A stretch of 62,335 nucleotides of DNA from Verrucomicrobiota bacterium (GTDB taxonomy: Bacteria > Verrucomicrobiota > Verrucomicrobiia > Limisphaerales > JACPZS01): assembly GCA_016195385.1 (NCBI GenBank), contig JACPZS010000053.1, positions 1-62,335 of the forward strand. The letters are read 5' to 3'. Below the pieces are notes generated by a model, which was not told the origin of the DNA, did no database searches, and worked only from the letters and a program-made list of their open reading frames with translations. A program made the position numbers and the translations under genes. This document shows positions 7,888 through 19,909 of the stretch, piece after piece; the stretch's first letter is position 1, and the number at the start of each line of letters is the position of its first letter.

Positions 7888-10314
7888 CTAGGGCGAGACA
7901 ATTCGATAAAACCGCGCCGGCGTATCCTGGGGTGACGCAACCGCAACCGAATTAGTGTGCGTGGCGGGCAATGGATCCAAATGCATGAAAGGTTGCCAAT
8001 TTCCAGCGAACAGGGAGTCGCGGTATTGAATTGTATAACCAGTGTTTGCTTGCGCCGTGAATTGAATCTCAATGGTGTTGTCTCCTGCGATCGAAATGCG
8101 ATCGACGCGCACGAAGTCGCCGACGATCCAAGTGCGTGAACGCGTGATGGTGGCGGCCGCGCCAAATAACGGATCATCCTGGTAGAGGCCCGAGTCGCGT
8201 TTTCCCGCCACTTCGACATAGTGCGGACCGCGTGTGAGGTTGGTGAGGGTTAGGGCGTCAGCAATGAGTGTTTCCGCGCTCCACGCGCCGCCGTCCAGCC
8301 GCCACTTGTAGTGAGTGTAGCCTGAGCCTTCCGGCCAGCCCGTCACGGGAATGCCGTGACCGCTGCGATTCACTCCGACATGGAGGAGGGCGTCGGTCTG
8401 CGGCGTCACGTTTTCCGGCTCGCCGGAAATGGCCGCGCCTAGTGGAACCACGCCGCCTTTGTCCCGGCCATTGGGACCGCTGCCGATGGCTGGCGAATCG
8501 GGCAGCAGGCCGAACCATGTGCGCAGGATCTGCGCCTGCGCCCAATTCGTAAAAAAGGTTTCGGAGAGTTGCGGGACGTGAGCGAGCCTGGGATCCGCCA
8601 CCAAGTTTCCGGCGCCGGGGCCGCTCCATGCGAGAGGCAGGATGTTTTCATTCAGCGTGACTGCCGTTTGGGCCGGATCGTAGTTTCTCACCAGTTGCTC
8701 CGCGTCCACGATGATGTTTGCTTCCAAGTAGCAGCCGTCGGCAAATATGGTTGGAGACGGAGTCGTATCACGCACATTTGCCACGCCCGACGCGAAGTCG
8801 ATGCCGCCCGTCTTGGTCGTATGGAAGACGGTGTTGTTGATGAAAGTGTAGAAGTTGCCTTGCTTGGCCGTGAGCGCATTGTCGCAATCGAAAAAAAGAT
8901 TTCCGATGATGGTAAGGCGCGAAGTGTCGGTGCCATAGCTCCCTCCCGAAATCGCCGCCGAACTGTCAGGAGTATTCCCGTTTCGATGCACGTGCAGGAA
9001 GATGTTCCCCTCGATCCACGCGTCGGTGCCGTCAAGGTCCAAACCGTCGTCCTGGGATCCGCTGAACACATTGTCGATGAAATGCACAATGGGACCGGGA
9101 CGTTTGCCGCCGGTGAAATCGACCACGTCATCGTAGCCAAGGGTGCCGCCGAAATAATTGCGGAGAAAAATTCCATGGCCGCCGGGCTTGATTCCGCCGG
9201 TGCCGTGCGCCAGCTCGAAGTTGACTGTTCCGGTGGGAAACACGCAATCGCTCACAATGAAAGATGAGCTGTCGAGTGAGACATACTGGCGATCTGGCGA
9301 GCCAAAGGTGAGGTGATCCAGCAAGACCGCCCCGCCGTTGGAATGAATCGCCGTGGAACCATTGCCTTCCAGATCAGCATACATGATGCGCGTCTCTGGA
9401 CTGCCGGGGCCACCATTGATGGTGAGGCCGCCCCAAGTTGTCCCGGCGGCGGGCGCCCGCATGAAACGGATGCGATTGGTCGCATTGCCTTCGGCGATCA
9501 GCGCGCCACCGTTTTCCACGGCGAGGTTGACGCCGGCATCCAGATACACGGTCACGCCCGGCTCGATCACAAGAGTAACCCCGTTAGTGACCGTCAGATC
9601 TTTGCAAATTTCCATGGGACTGTCCGCCGCGCGCCAGGTGGTGTTCGTCAAGATGAGGCCACTGATGCAATTACTCGCAGGTGGCGCGTTCGTTTCGAGA
9701 AACAAATCCGCGATCTGCACGAAATCGCCGCTGCCGCTCAGACTGGAATTCAAACCGACGACGGCGAGCACATGAGTGCCCGGTGGCAATCGCGTGCCCA
9801 CCGTGCCCATGTCGTAGGTGACTGCGGGCTGGGCCGAGTTGTCACCTCGTGATGATTCGTGTGTAGCCGTCGCTGCGGCATCGGCCGGCGGTTCCGCGGG
9901 CGCGCCGGGAGAATTCTGGCTGACGAGATAGGTTCCATCAAGCCAGGCGATGAACCCGTCATCCCAGTCCATCGTCAGCGTCAGGTGCAGAGCTGGGTCG
10001 ATATTGGTGACGACTGTGAACGATTGCCTCATGGCTACGGTCGAGTAGTTCCCGCGCATGTCGGCGAGGATGGTACCGCAAAGCGAAACTTCCGCGGCGT
10101 TGTCGGCGTAACCAAAACCGCCATTGGCGGGGAGCCAGGCGGGTCCGAGGTTGGTGTCAACGGTCGTCTTCCAATCCACTTCCCGGGCGCCGGCATTGCC
10201 TTTGTGATAACGCCACACGTCGTTGTGGTTTGCCAGTGGTGTACCGGCTTGAATGACAAGGGCTGAGCGAAGGACGAAAATCGCCGACGTGACGAACCGG
10301 GCAAATTGTTTCAT
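7888..10314 (-). CDS. Secreted right-handed beta-helix repeat protein
   Basis: The 808-aa protein has a signal peptide (about residues 1-23, ending near IQAGTP). An N-terminal jelly-roll-like module of ~190 residues follows (WRYHKGN, DWDDGFIAWLDG), of a type seen in secreted planctomycete and verrucomicrobial proteins. The middle is a parallel beta-helix typical of pectate-lyase-like folds (IEPGVTVYLDAG, NRIRFMRAP, IEGNIFLHVHRNGN, LTIIGNLFFDC). The C-terminus has an NTGYTIQYRDSL...NWQPF block and ends in FYRIVSP, a pattern common at the ends of verrucomicrobial exported proteins. A role in polysaccharide binding or degradation is likely, but no catalytic residues could be assigned. It is on the same strand as the FAD oxidoreductase upstream. 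Confidence 0.8.
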   Translation of the reverse strand: MKQFARFVTSAIFVLRSALVIQAGTPLANHNDVWRYHKGNAGAREVDWKTTVDTNLGPAWLPANGGFGYADNAAEVSLCGTILADMRGNYSTVAMRQSFTVVTNIDPALHLTLTMDWDDGFIAWLDGTYLVSQNSPGAPAEPPADAAATATHESSRGDNSAQPAVTYDMGTVGTRLPPGTHVLAVVGLNSSLSGSGDFVQIADLFLETNAPPASNCISGLILTNTTWRAADSPMEICKDLTVTNGVTLVIEPGVTVYLDAGVNLAVENGGALIAEGNATNRIRFMRAPAAGTTWGGLTINGGPGSPETRIMYADLEGNGSTAIHSNGGAVLLDHLTFGSPDRQYVSLDSSSFIVSDCVFPTGTVNFELAHGTGGIKPGGHGIFLRNYFGGTLGYDDVVDFTGGKRPGPIVHFIDNVFSGSQDDGLDLDGTDAWIEGNIFLHVHRNGNTPDSSAAISGGSYGTDTSRLTIIGNLFFDCDNALTAKQGNFYTFINNTVFHTTKTGGIDFASGVANVRDTTPSPTIFADGCYLEANIIVDAEQLVRNYDPAQTAVTLNENILPLAWSGPGAGNLVADPRLAHVPQLSETFFTNWAQAQILRTWFGLLPDSPAIGSGPNGRDKGGVVPLGAAISGEPENVTPQTDALLHVGVNRSGHGIPVTGWPEGSGYTHYKWRLDGGAWSAETLIADALTLTNLTRGPHYVEVAGKRDSGLYQDDPLFGAAATITRSRTWIVGDFVRVDRISIAGDNTIEIQFTAQANTGYTIQYRDSLFAGNWQPFMHLDPLPATHTNSVAVASPQDTPARFYRIVSP

Positions 10315-10438
10315 GGTGATTCTTCAGACGCCCGCGAAGATAACGCAGGATCGTGAATCGGCCAAAGTTGATTTTACGGGTTGGCACCGCGCGGAAAGCC
10401 GCCGCTACCTTCGTCCGCCAAATCAACCGCGCAGTTTT

Positions 10439-12016
10439 TCACGGCTTCCACGCGAGGATTTGTTTGTCGGCGAGCAATTGCATCTGGAGCTTCGCGTAAT
10501 CGAGCTTTTGCACGGAAGTCTTCGCATCGATCGCAAGGCTCGCCGCTGTTGCGGCGGATTGTCCGAGAATCATGAACACCGGTTCCATGCGAATCGAGCC
10601 GTAGGCGATATGCGACGCCGAGAGGCAGACCGGCACGAGCAAATTTTCGCACTCGCCACGCCGCGGGATGATGGCGCGATACGAGATCGGATACGGCTTC
10701 ATCGGCGGCACCTGCACGTCGCCTTCGTTTTCGACGCGTCCGCGCTTCACGATGCGCTGGCAATTGTGCGAGTCCATGTTGTAAGCCGCCAGGCCAATTG
10801 AATCGCCGGTCAATTGCTTGCCGCGACAATGATGTTCCGTCATCACGACATCCGCTGCCATCCGCCGTGCCTCGCGCACGTACAGCGCGTACGGCCAGCC
10901 GCCGGTTTCCTGAAACTCGTCCCGGCACAGCCCCCAGCGTTGCATCTCCGCGCGCAGATTGGCAGAGACGCGCGAACTGGTGGCCAGAAATGTGATGAAG
11001 CCGCGCGTGTAATTCTCATGCGCCTTCGCGATGCGCTCGCGCGTGGCGTAACTCGCTTCCGGATAGTCGTAGTTCGCGCCGATAAAATCCGTGGAGAACC
11101 CGCCATTATTGTTGATGTCGGTCTTGCCATTCGGCAGCCAGATCGGATTCCAAAATTCGTCTAGCTTCGGCTGCCTGCCGGTGGCGACGAGCGCTTCGAG
11201 ATGGCGCGCGAGCAATTCGTATTGTGCCGGGTTGTAGTTCGGCGGCGGCGTGACGGGCAGGCGGTTAGCCGCGTTCGTCGTGAAACAAAGCCGGTAGTTG
11301 TAAGTCTGCACGCGCCGATCGCCCTCGCCGGGCTTGCCGCCGTCGCCCGGCTGGATAAATGGCAACAGCCCGCTCTTCGGTTCGCCCCGCTTCACATACG
11401 GATCGACCGGCACGGTGAATTGATGCTTCGGCGTCTCCGCGCGAATACCGTTCAACGTCTCGCGGTACTTCGCATTGGCCTCGCGGCCGACCGTGTAGGA
11501 AACCTTCGCCTTCGCCATCAAGTCGCCTTCGTAAGTTGCGTCGATGAACATCTTCGCGCGAAACACGTTGCCATTTTCCATCGTGATTTCCTGAAGGCGC
11601 CCGCTACGCAGTTTCACGGCCACGAGACGTTGCTGAAAGTGACAAGGTATCTTTGCTTCGGCGATCATCTCGCGAAAAATCTGCTCCGCAGCGTGCGGCT
11701 CGAACAACCATTGCTCATCCTTGCCGTAAAATTTGCCGAGCCGCCGGTAAAACTCACGCGCGATGCCGCCGATGGCCGCCTTGTTGCCAATATCCGTCGC
11801 GCCCAGGCCGCCCGTGGTCATCCCGCCGGGATGTTTGCCCGGCTCAACGATGACCGCCGTCTTCCCCATGCGCTGGGCTTGAACCGCCGCGATGATTCCG
11901 GCGGATGTGCCGCCAAAGACGCACACGTCGCTCGTGATGGTTTCCGCGGGGAGAGTGACGACGGTTCCGAAAAGTAAACAGGCGATGATGAATTTTTTTA
12001 TCCACGGTTGCATCAC
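10439..12016 (-). CDS. Exported FAD-dependent oxidoreductase
   Basis: The 525-aa protein has an N-terminal signal peptide (hydrophobic residues ~8-24, cleavage near LPAET). A dinucleotide-binding motif follows directly: DVCVFGGTSAGIIAAVQA, then VEPGKHPGGMTTGGLGATD. This is the FAD-binding arrangement of the FAD_oxidored family (Pfam PF12831 type), which is abundant in Planctomycetota and Verrucomicrobiota and often found near polysaccharide genes. The C-terminal Rossmann return GQSAATAASLAID is present. The substrate is unknown. Its gene lies upstream of the beta-helix gene on the same strand (124-base gap). Confidence 0.85.
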   Translation of the reverse strand: MMQPWIKKFIIACLLFGTVVTLPAETITSDVCVFGGTSAGIIAAVQAQRMGKTAVIVEPGKHPGGMTTGGLGATDIGNKAAIGGIAREFYRRLGKFYGKDEQWLFEPHAAEQIFREMIAEAKIPCHFQQRLVAVKLRSGRLQEITMENGNVFRAKMFIDATYEGDLMAKAKVSYTVGREANAKYRETLNGIRAETPKHQFTVPVDPYVKRGEPKSGLLPFIQPGDGGKPGEGDRRVQTYNYRLCFTTNAANRLPVTPPPNYNPAQYELLARHLEALVATGRQPKLDEFWNPIWLPNGKTDINNNGGFSTDFIGANYDYPEASYATRERIAKAHENYTRGFITFLATSSRVSANLRAEMQRWGLCRDEFQETGGWPYALYVREARRMAADVVMTEHHCRGKQLTGDSIGLAAYNMDSHNCQRIVKRGRVENEGDVQVPPMKPYPISYRAIIPRRGECENLLVPVCLSASHIAYGSIRMEPVFMILGQSAATAASLAIDAKTSVQKLDYAKLQMQLLADKQILAWKP

Positions 12017-12097
12017 GCGATTAACGCCGCGTGCGGCGCACTTGAAAAGATGAAACCGTTGCTCACGCGCACGATCGAATGGCTCCGGGAACCGAAT

Positions 12098-15000
12098 TTA
12101 GAAATTTGCTTTGGCCTCCTCGTAAGCGGGCGCAGTCCACAGCCGCACGGTGTGATCGTAGCTCTGGCTGATGAGTGTGTGATTGTCGGGCGAGAAGGCC
12201 AATCCCCAGACAACACTCCGGTGAAGCTTAAAGGAGCCAATTTCCTGCCGGCCCGGGACGTTCCATAAATTGATCACGCCATCGAACGTGCCCGCCGCGA
12301 CATTCTTGCCATCCTGAGAAAACGCCAGACTAAAAATGCCACTGGCAGTGTGGCCAAGGACCGGGTTGTCCGCAGCGGTTCTTGTCTTGAGATTCCAGAG
12401 ACGGACGGTCTCGCCGCTGGCGGCTGCCAACAGGCTACCGTCGCCAGAAAGTGCGATCGGGCCGATATGGTTGTTCGTGCTACAGAGCCATCCGATGGGC
12501 CGCCAATTGACGGTATCCCAAAGTCGAATGCCGCCTCCTTCCTCAGTGATCAAGGTCTTGGAATCGGAAGAAAAAAACATGTTATTGCCCGAACCGGATT
12601 CGAGGGCGGCAATCTCGCGCATCTTTCCAAGATCCATGATCACGGGCTTGCCCCCTCTTCGCAGGGCCAGCCATTTGCCCTCCGGCGAAATGGCTGTGCC
12701 TCCGCCGAGCTCCGCCGTGCTTGTGATGGTGCCTACCAGCCGCATCGTAGCCGTTTCATAAACCACCACATTGGTTTCTCCCTGGATCAGCGTCAGGATC
12801 TTTCCGCCGGGTGAAAAGGTAAGATCTCTTCCGGGCAACTTTCCGGCAATTCTTTTGGAAGCCGACTCCCAAAGAGTCACTCCGTTTGTCCCGCCCTCAT
12901 CCACAACAAGCAGACGACCGTCGGGAGAGTATCGGAGACGACAGATCTCGTCGTCAGGGTGCGTGAGGATCTCACCTTCACGGCTCGGGGACGTGCTCCA
13001 AAAGCGGATCCCATCTCCACCGATTGTAGCCAGGGTTCGTCCATCGGGCGAAATGTCCAGCCCCCAAACCCGTTCCTTATGTCCGAGGAATCTCGCCAAT
13101 AAATCGCCGGTTTTTGGATCCCACAGCATGGCGGTGTGATCCCGACTGGCGGATGCGAGCGATTTGCCGTTGGAAGAGAACACCAATCCATTGATCGGCC
13201 CTTGATGTCCCGTCAAAACCCGAAACACGGTTCCCGCCCCCCAATTCCACAACAGGATCGTGCCATTTTGATCGCCGGTCGCCAAAATTCTCCCATCGTG
13301 TGAAAATTTTACGCCGGTGGCGTAGCCCGTATGGCCGGTGAGGAGCCGCACACTGCCAGTCGTCAGGTTCCACAGCCTGATCAAACCTTCGCCATCAGAG
13401 ATCGCAAGCGTCTTGCCGTCTGGAGAAAAGTCGGCGGTCCAAGCCCAAGACTTCAGACTTGGCAGCGACATCAACACGCGCTGAGAAGCGAGATCCCAAA
13501 CTTTGACTTCGGCTGGAATCGGTTTATAGGGCTTGCAAGCGATCGTAGCTAAACGCTTTCCGTCCGGGCTGAAGATAGCGTTGACATTCTCCTGATTGGT
13601 TCCGGATAGAGTGGCCAGAAGGTTCCCCGTCGTTGCATCCCACACCTTGAAATCCGAGTCCGCTCTGGAAGTGGTGGCCAGCAATTTGCCGTTTGGAGAA
13701 AAGGCGACACTCCAAATCATGTTCGTATAAGCTTTGATTGATTTGTTTAGCTTGTGAGAGGCGAAGTCCCAAAGCTGGACCACGCCATCGCCCCCACTTG
13801 TAGCAGCTACCGTGCGTCCGTCCGGCGAAAATTTGACTGAAAAGCCTCCCGTCGGGAGGACGAAAAGCTCTTGCGCACGAGAGCGGCCCCACAGGTAACG
13901 CCACTCGAATCCTCTGAGATCGTCCCCCTGCCCTAACGCACGGAACTGGTTTGTGAGCAAGTCGCGCGTGCGTTGGACATCGCCGTCTTGCCAGGCATTC
14001 CAGGCAACGGCCATATCCGAGCAATACAAATGTCGGCGCAGAGATTCTGCATTCCTGGCCGCGCGCTTCGATTGATTGCGAGCCACCAGAGCAAGCCCCG
14101 CGATGAGCACGACGATCACCGCCGCCACTGCCGCCGTCCGCATCATGCCCCGGCGATACGCGGCTTTTTCACGCGAAACCAACTCGGCTTGTTGTCTGGC
14201 GAATTCCGCGCGGCGTTGTGGCAGAGCGCGAAGGTTCTTCGCGAGTTGAGCGGCGCCAGCGAAACGATCCTGAGGATTCCCTGCAAAGCAGTGCTTCAAA
14301 TCATCGCGCAGCAGCGGATCGGAAACGTGGTCGGTCCAGTCGGTCGTCAGCGGGCGCGCGAAGTCGCCGACGAGCAATTGATAAAGCACGATGCCGAGCG
14401 AATAAATGTCCGAGCGTGTCGAGGCCGGTTTGCCGGCGAGAAGTTCCGGCGCCATGTACATCTGCGTGCCGGTGTGCGAGGAGGTCGAGCCGAGCAGCGT
14501 TTGTGTGAAGCCCGCGCGTGTGCGGCCGGCGAGGTATTCTTCCGAGACGACTTGCCCGATCCCGAAGTCGGTGAGCTTCACCTGCACTTCGTAGCAGCCG
14601 ACGTTAGGAGGCTCATTCTTTCCTGCGCCCGTGCCCGGAGAAAAAGTCAGAGCCTCCTTACGTCGGCTGCTATTTTGCGCAAGAATATTTCCCGGCTTGA
14701 CGTCGCGGTGAATCACGCCCGCGTCGTGCGCGGCTTGCAACGCATCCGCCGCTTGCGCCACGATTTCCAGCCGCGTCGCCAGCGGAATTTTCTCGACGCC
14801 CCCTTGCGCCTCGCACCAGCTTTTCAGGTCTTTGCCCTCGACGTATTCCATTTCGAGGTAAAACGGCGGCTCGTCAAAGAACACTTCCAGCAGGCGCATG
14901 ATGTTCGGATGCTCGCCCACGCGCTCCTGAAGCAAACGGAAAAGCGTGACTTCGCGCTTGAGCGCCCGCACGCGGTCGGCGCGAAAACAAAACTTGAAGA

Positions 15001-15826
15001 CGCGAAGCTGCTTGAGCGTGTCGTGCCGGCCCAGCCACACTTCGCCGAAGCCGCCCTCGCCCAGTTTCTCCACCAGACTCCATTCGGTGCCTGGCACTTT
15101 TTGATCCACCGCCGGACGCCAGCCCAGCACCGGTTCCGCGTCGGCAGAGACGTAGCGCTGGGCTTTTTCCGAACTGGTCGGCGGCGTGGTGGGGCCGTCC
15201 GTGCCGACGCGCACTTCGCAAATCTCAATCGGCTCGGCCAGTCCTTTGAGCAGATACGGCCCGTGATTCAACCAGTTTAACGTCTTTAGATCATTTAGCG
15301 ATTCAACGTCTGTTCCTCTCAGCACCTGGCGCGCGTTGTCGAAGGCGAAGCGCGTCATGAGAATTTGGTTTGCGCTGGCCAGCGCCATCACGCGCGCGCA
15401 GGTATCGACCTGGATGCCGTAGAGGTCTTTGGTTTTGTCCGAGCCTGCCTCCTGCTCGATGAACACCTCGCCTACGTGGATGCCGATGCGATCGGAAACG
15501 CGACTGCTGTTTTCGCCGCCGGCCGAGCGAAGCCCGGCTTGCAATAGCAGCGCGAACTTCACCGCGTCCGAAGGCTTGGTGAAGACCAGAAAAAAGGAAT
15601 CGCCGGCGGTGCTGATTTCGGCGGCTTCTTTGAAACTCTGAAGCGCTTCACGGACGAGCGTGTGATGCTGCTGAATCAACGCGACAGCCGAGTGGTCTCC
15701 AAGGTCTTGTTTCAACTGCGTGGAACCCACCATGTCGGTGAACAGCAGCGTCACCAGTCCGACACGATGCCGGTGTTGAAACTCCTCGACGCGGCTGCGG
15801 TATTCCAATGCCAGTGGGAGGCTCAT
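12098..15826 (-). CDS. Adenylate cyclase-Ser/Thr kinase-WD40 fusion protein
   Basis: The 1242-aa signalling protein has four regions. A class III nucleotide cyclase domain spans ~20-205 (LLFTDMVGST, GDSFF, IGIHVGEV, DTCARVMALASANQIL). A Hanks-type kinase spans ~250-540, with glycine loop GEGGFGEVW, VFKF lysine, HRDVKPGNIL, DFG and MAPEL all present. One transmembrane helix lies at ~561-583. About a dozen WD40 repeats fill ~650-1242 (SPDGKTLAISDGEGLIRLWN and similar), probably outside the membrane. The start ATG 15826 was chosen over the earlier in-frame start, which would overlap the upstream gene. Residues ~386-412, between the catalytic loop and DFG, are encoded by an 81-base palindromic repeat (14592-14672). 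Targets are unknown. Confidence 0.88.
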   Translation of the reverse strand: MSLPLALEYRSRVEEFQHRHRVGLVTLLFTDMVGSTQLKQDLGDHSAVALIQQHHTLVREALQSFKEAAEISTAGDSFFLVFTKPSDAVKFALLLQAGLRSAGGENSSRVSDRIGIHVGEVFIEQEAGSDKTKDLYGIQVDTCARVMALASANQILMTRFAFDNARQVLRGTDVESLNDLKTLNWLNHGPYLLKGLAEPIEICEVRVGTDGPTTPPTSSEKAQRYVSADAEPVLGWRPAVDQKVPGTEWSLVEKLGEGGFGEVWLGRHDTLKQLRVFKFCFRADRVRALKREVTLFRLLQERVGEHPNIMRLLEVFFDEPPFYLEMEYVEGKDLKSWCEAQGGVEKIPLATRLEIVAQAADALQAAHDAGVIHRDVKPGNILAQNSSRRKEALTFSPGTGAGKNEPPNVGCYEVQVKLTDFGIGQVVSEEYLAGRTRAGFTQTLLGSTSSHTGTQMYMAPELLAGKPASTRSDIYSLGIVLYQLLVGDFARPLTTDWTDHVSDPLLRDDLKHCFAGNPQDRFAGAAQLAKNLRALPQRRAEFARQQAELVSREKAAYRRGMMRTAAVAAVIVVLIAGLALVARNQSKRAARNAESLRRHLYCSDMAVAWNAWQDGDVQRTRDLLTNQFRALGQGDDLRGFEWRYLWGRSRAQELFVLPTGGFSVKFSPDGRTVAATSGGDGVVQLWDFASHKLNKSIKAYTNMIWSVAFSPNGKLLATTSRADSDFKVWDATTGNLLATLSGTNQENVNAIFSPDGKRLATIACKPYKPIPAEVKVWDLASQRVLMSLPSLKSWAWTADFSPDGKTLAISDGEGLIRLWNLTTGSVRLLTGHTGYATGVKFSHDGRILATGDQNGTILLWNWGAGTVFRVLTGHQGPINGLVFSSNGKSLASASRDHTAMLWDPKTGDLLARFLGHKERVWGLDISPDGRTLATIGGDGIRFWSTSPSREGEILTHPDDEICRLRYSPDGRLLVVDEGGTNGVTLWESASKRIAGKLPGRDLTFSPGGKILTLIQGETNVVVYETATMRLVGTITSTAELGGGTAISPEGKWLALRRGGKPVIMDLGKMREIAALESGSGNNMFFSSDSKTLITEEGGGIRLWDTVNWRPIGWLCSTNNHIGPIALSGDGSLLAAASGETVRLWNLKTRTAADNPVLGHTASGIFSLAFSQDGKNVAAGTFDGVINLWNVPGRQEIGSFKLHRSVVWGLAFSPDNHTLISQSYDHTVRLWTAPAYEEAKANF
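14592..14672. repeat. 81-bp palindromic repeat inside the kinase gene
   Basis: Two 23-base arms (14592-14614 and 14650-14672) are inverted copies differing at a single base, around a 35-base centre. The length is 81 bases, exactly 27 codons, so the host frame is kept. On the gene strand it encodes a peptide beginning SSRRKEALTF inserted between the kinase HRD loop and DFG. No target-site duplication is evident. It resembles a REP/MITE-type dispersed element. Confidence 0.75.
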
Positions 15827-15878
15827 ACTCTGACAGACTACCAACCGCCAAAAGCTGGAAAAAGGACAAAATGGAAGG

Positions 15879-16364
15879 CTACTTTTTCGCAGCACCTTCG
15901 GGCGCGTCTTTGATGGGTGCGAAGTTCCCGTGCTCACAACAATGCACGAACCCTTCGGTGACTGACTTCAATTTCTCCCAACGAGCACGGATGCGCTTGG
16001 CTTCGGTCGGCGTGATCTGGTTGTCCGCCGCCGCCGTGGCGATGACCGCCAGCAGGTCGGCAAATTCCTGGACGATCTCGTTCGTCGCGGGCACGAGAAA
16101 GAACGGATGCGGGTTGGCGGCCTTGGGATTTTTCATGAAGAACCCGCCGGCGCGTTCGCAGATCCATTGCGCAAGCCGTGGATCTTTGGTGGCCTTGAGC
16201 AGCGATTCGACGCGGTCGAGCGGGTTCGCCGCGCCGCTGCCTGCGCTTTCGCCGGGCGACTCGGCCCACTTGTAAATCATCGACAGCGAAAGCCCCATCT
16301 CGGCGGCGATTTGTTTGGCGCTGGCTTGTTGAAAAACTTCCCGCAGCAGCTCGTGGGATTGCAT
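15879..16364 (-). CDS. Small HTH-containing protein of unknown function
   Basis: The 161-aa protein has a likely helix-turn-helix near its N-terminus (residues ~14-33, SAKQIAAEMGLSLSMIYKW), as in phage CII-like regulators. The rest is a helical region without a recognised domain. No signal peptide or membrane segment is seen. The gene ends 52 bases before the cyclase-kinase start on the same strand, so the two may be co-transcribed. A DNA-binding regulatory role is inferred from the N-terminus only. Confidence 0.6.
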   Translation of the reverse strand: MQSHELLREVFQQASAKQIAAEMGLSLSMIYKWAESPGESAGSGAANPLDRVESLLKATKDPRLAQWICERAGGFFMKNPKAANPHPFFLVPATNEIVQEFADLLAVIATAAADNQITPTEAKRIRARWEKLKSVTEGFVHCCEHGNFAPIKDAPEGAAKK

Positions 16365-16431
16365 GGGCGCGAGAGTAAAACTGCGCCCCCGGCTGTCAAA
16401 CCAAATGCTGGCCGTTCCTCAGCGGCTTTCG

Positions 16432-16482
16432 CCGGAAAATTTTCGCGCGGAAAAACGCCTTTGCTCCGATGCAATTTTCCGG
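16432..16482. repeat. Inverted repeat upstream of the DUF1549 gene
   Basis: CCGGAAAATT (16432-16441) and AATTTTCCGG (16473-16482) are perfect 10-base inverted copies 31 bases apart. They end 13 bases before the ATG of the DUF1549/DUF1553 gene, in the divergent gap to the HTH gene. This could be an operator or a hairpin in the leader. Confidence 0.35.
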
Positions 16483-16495
16483 TAAATAATTTCCC

Positions 16496-18796
<2,301 letters not shown>

Positions 18797-18848
18797 GAAC
18801 AAGGTGCGATCAAGCTTTGCGGACCAATTTAGCCGATAATTACACCTC

Positions 18849-19769
18849 ATGCCGGAAGGACCATCATACTCTCTCGTGAATCTAGGAGACTTTTCAAAGC
18901 CAGCGGACACTCTAATTAAGAAGGTGTCAAAGGCTGTCGGAGGATTCTTTGCTCCCTACCAGATCAAGCGAATAGCCAAGGCCGACGCAGAGGCGGCGAT
19001 CATCAGAGCAGAGTCAGAAATTCAAATCACTGACCTTCATCACCGCGCGATGCACCGCTTTTTTGAGGAAGAAGCCCGGCAACAAAAAAACATGGAGGAG
19101 ATTATCGCAAAGGCATTTCCTCAACTAAAGGAAGGAGCCGATCCAAGCACGATGCAGGACGATTGGGTCACAAATTTTTTTGACAGGTCGCGGATCGTTT
19201 CAGATGAAGAAATGCAAAAACTTTGGTCGCGTGTGCTGGCGGGAGAAGCCAATGCGCCAGGTAAGTACTCGAAGCGGACGGTGAACTTTCTTGCAGATCT
19301 GGATAAGTTTGATGCCGAGTTATTCGCCAAACTATGTGGATTTGTTTGGTTCTTTGAAGATCAAGATCTTGTGCCGATAGTTTTCGATGTTCGAGATAAG
19401 ATTTACAGTAGCCACGGCATCGACTTTAGCGGACTTGTGCATCTTGAAAGCATTGGCCTAATCAAATTTAACAACATCAACAAGTTCATCAGGAAGCGAC
19501 TCCCAAAACGCGCAGAAGTGTTTTACTACGGAAAGCCCCTACTTCTTGAATTCCGATTCGATTCTGAAAATCAACTAGAAATCGGGAGCACGATCCTCAC
19601 TAAAATCGGACAAGAACTAGCACCAATCTGTGACGCCAAACCGGTAGAGGGCTTTTGGGATAGCGTTACTGAGCGGTGGAAGCAACACTTGCTAATATCC
19701 GTGCAGGAAACTGGCGCATTGCCAAGTGCAGGCTCCACTAACATCCCGCCAACATCTACGAGTAGTTAA
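18849..19769 (+). CDS. DUF2806 family protein
   Basis: The 306-aa protein resembles the DUF2806 family. It has a helical N-terminal part with PYQIKRIAKADAEAAIIRAES and a middle region around VSDEEMQKLWSRVLAGEANAPG. No signal peptide is seen; the early hydrophobic patch FFAPY is short. The function is unknown. The family occurs scattered in accessory positions. The gene is clearly more AT-rich than the flanking DUF1549 and rlmD genes, suggesting acquisition by transfer. The last ~20 residues are low-complexity Ser/Thr/Pro. Confidence 0.7.
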   Translation: MPEGPSYSLVNLGDFSKPADTLIKKVSKAVGGFFAPYQIKRIAKADAEAAIIRAESEIQITDLHHRAMHRFFEEEARQQKNMEEIIAKAFPQLKEGADPSTMQDDWVTNFFDRSRIVSDEEMQKLWSRVLAGEANAPGKYSKRTVNFLADLDKFDAELFAKLCGFVWFFEDQDLVPIVFDVRDKIYSSHGIDFSGLVHLESIGLIKFNNINKFIRKRLPKRAEVFYYGKPLLLEFRFDSENQLEIGSTILTKIGQELAPICDAKPVEGFWDSVTERWKQHLLISVQETGALPSAGSTNIPPTSTSS

Positions 19770-19909
19770 GCTCGGTGGTGACGATGGTGATTTCTGCTTT
19801 GGACTTCGATGCTGTAAGCCTCAAAACGCAAGAGCGGCCAGCCCAAATTTGCGCCACCGAATCTTGTGCTTGCTGAGTGCGGGCGGCTCCGCAGAAGATT
19901 GTCCGCACA

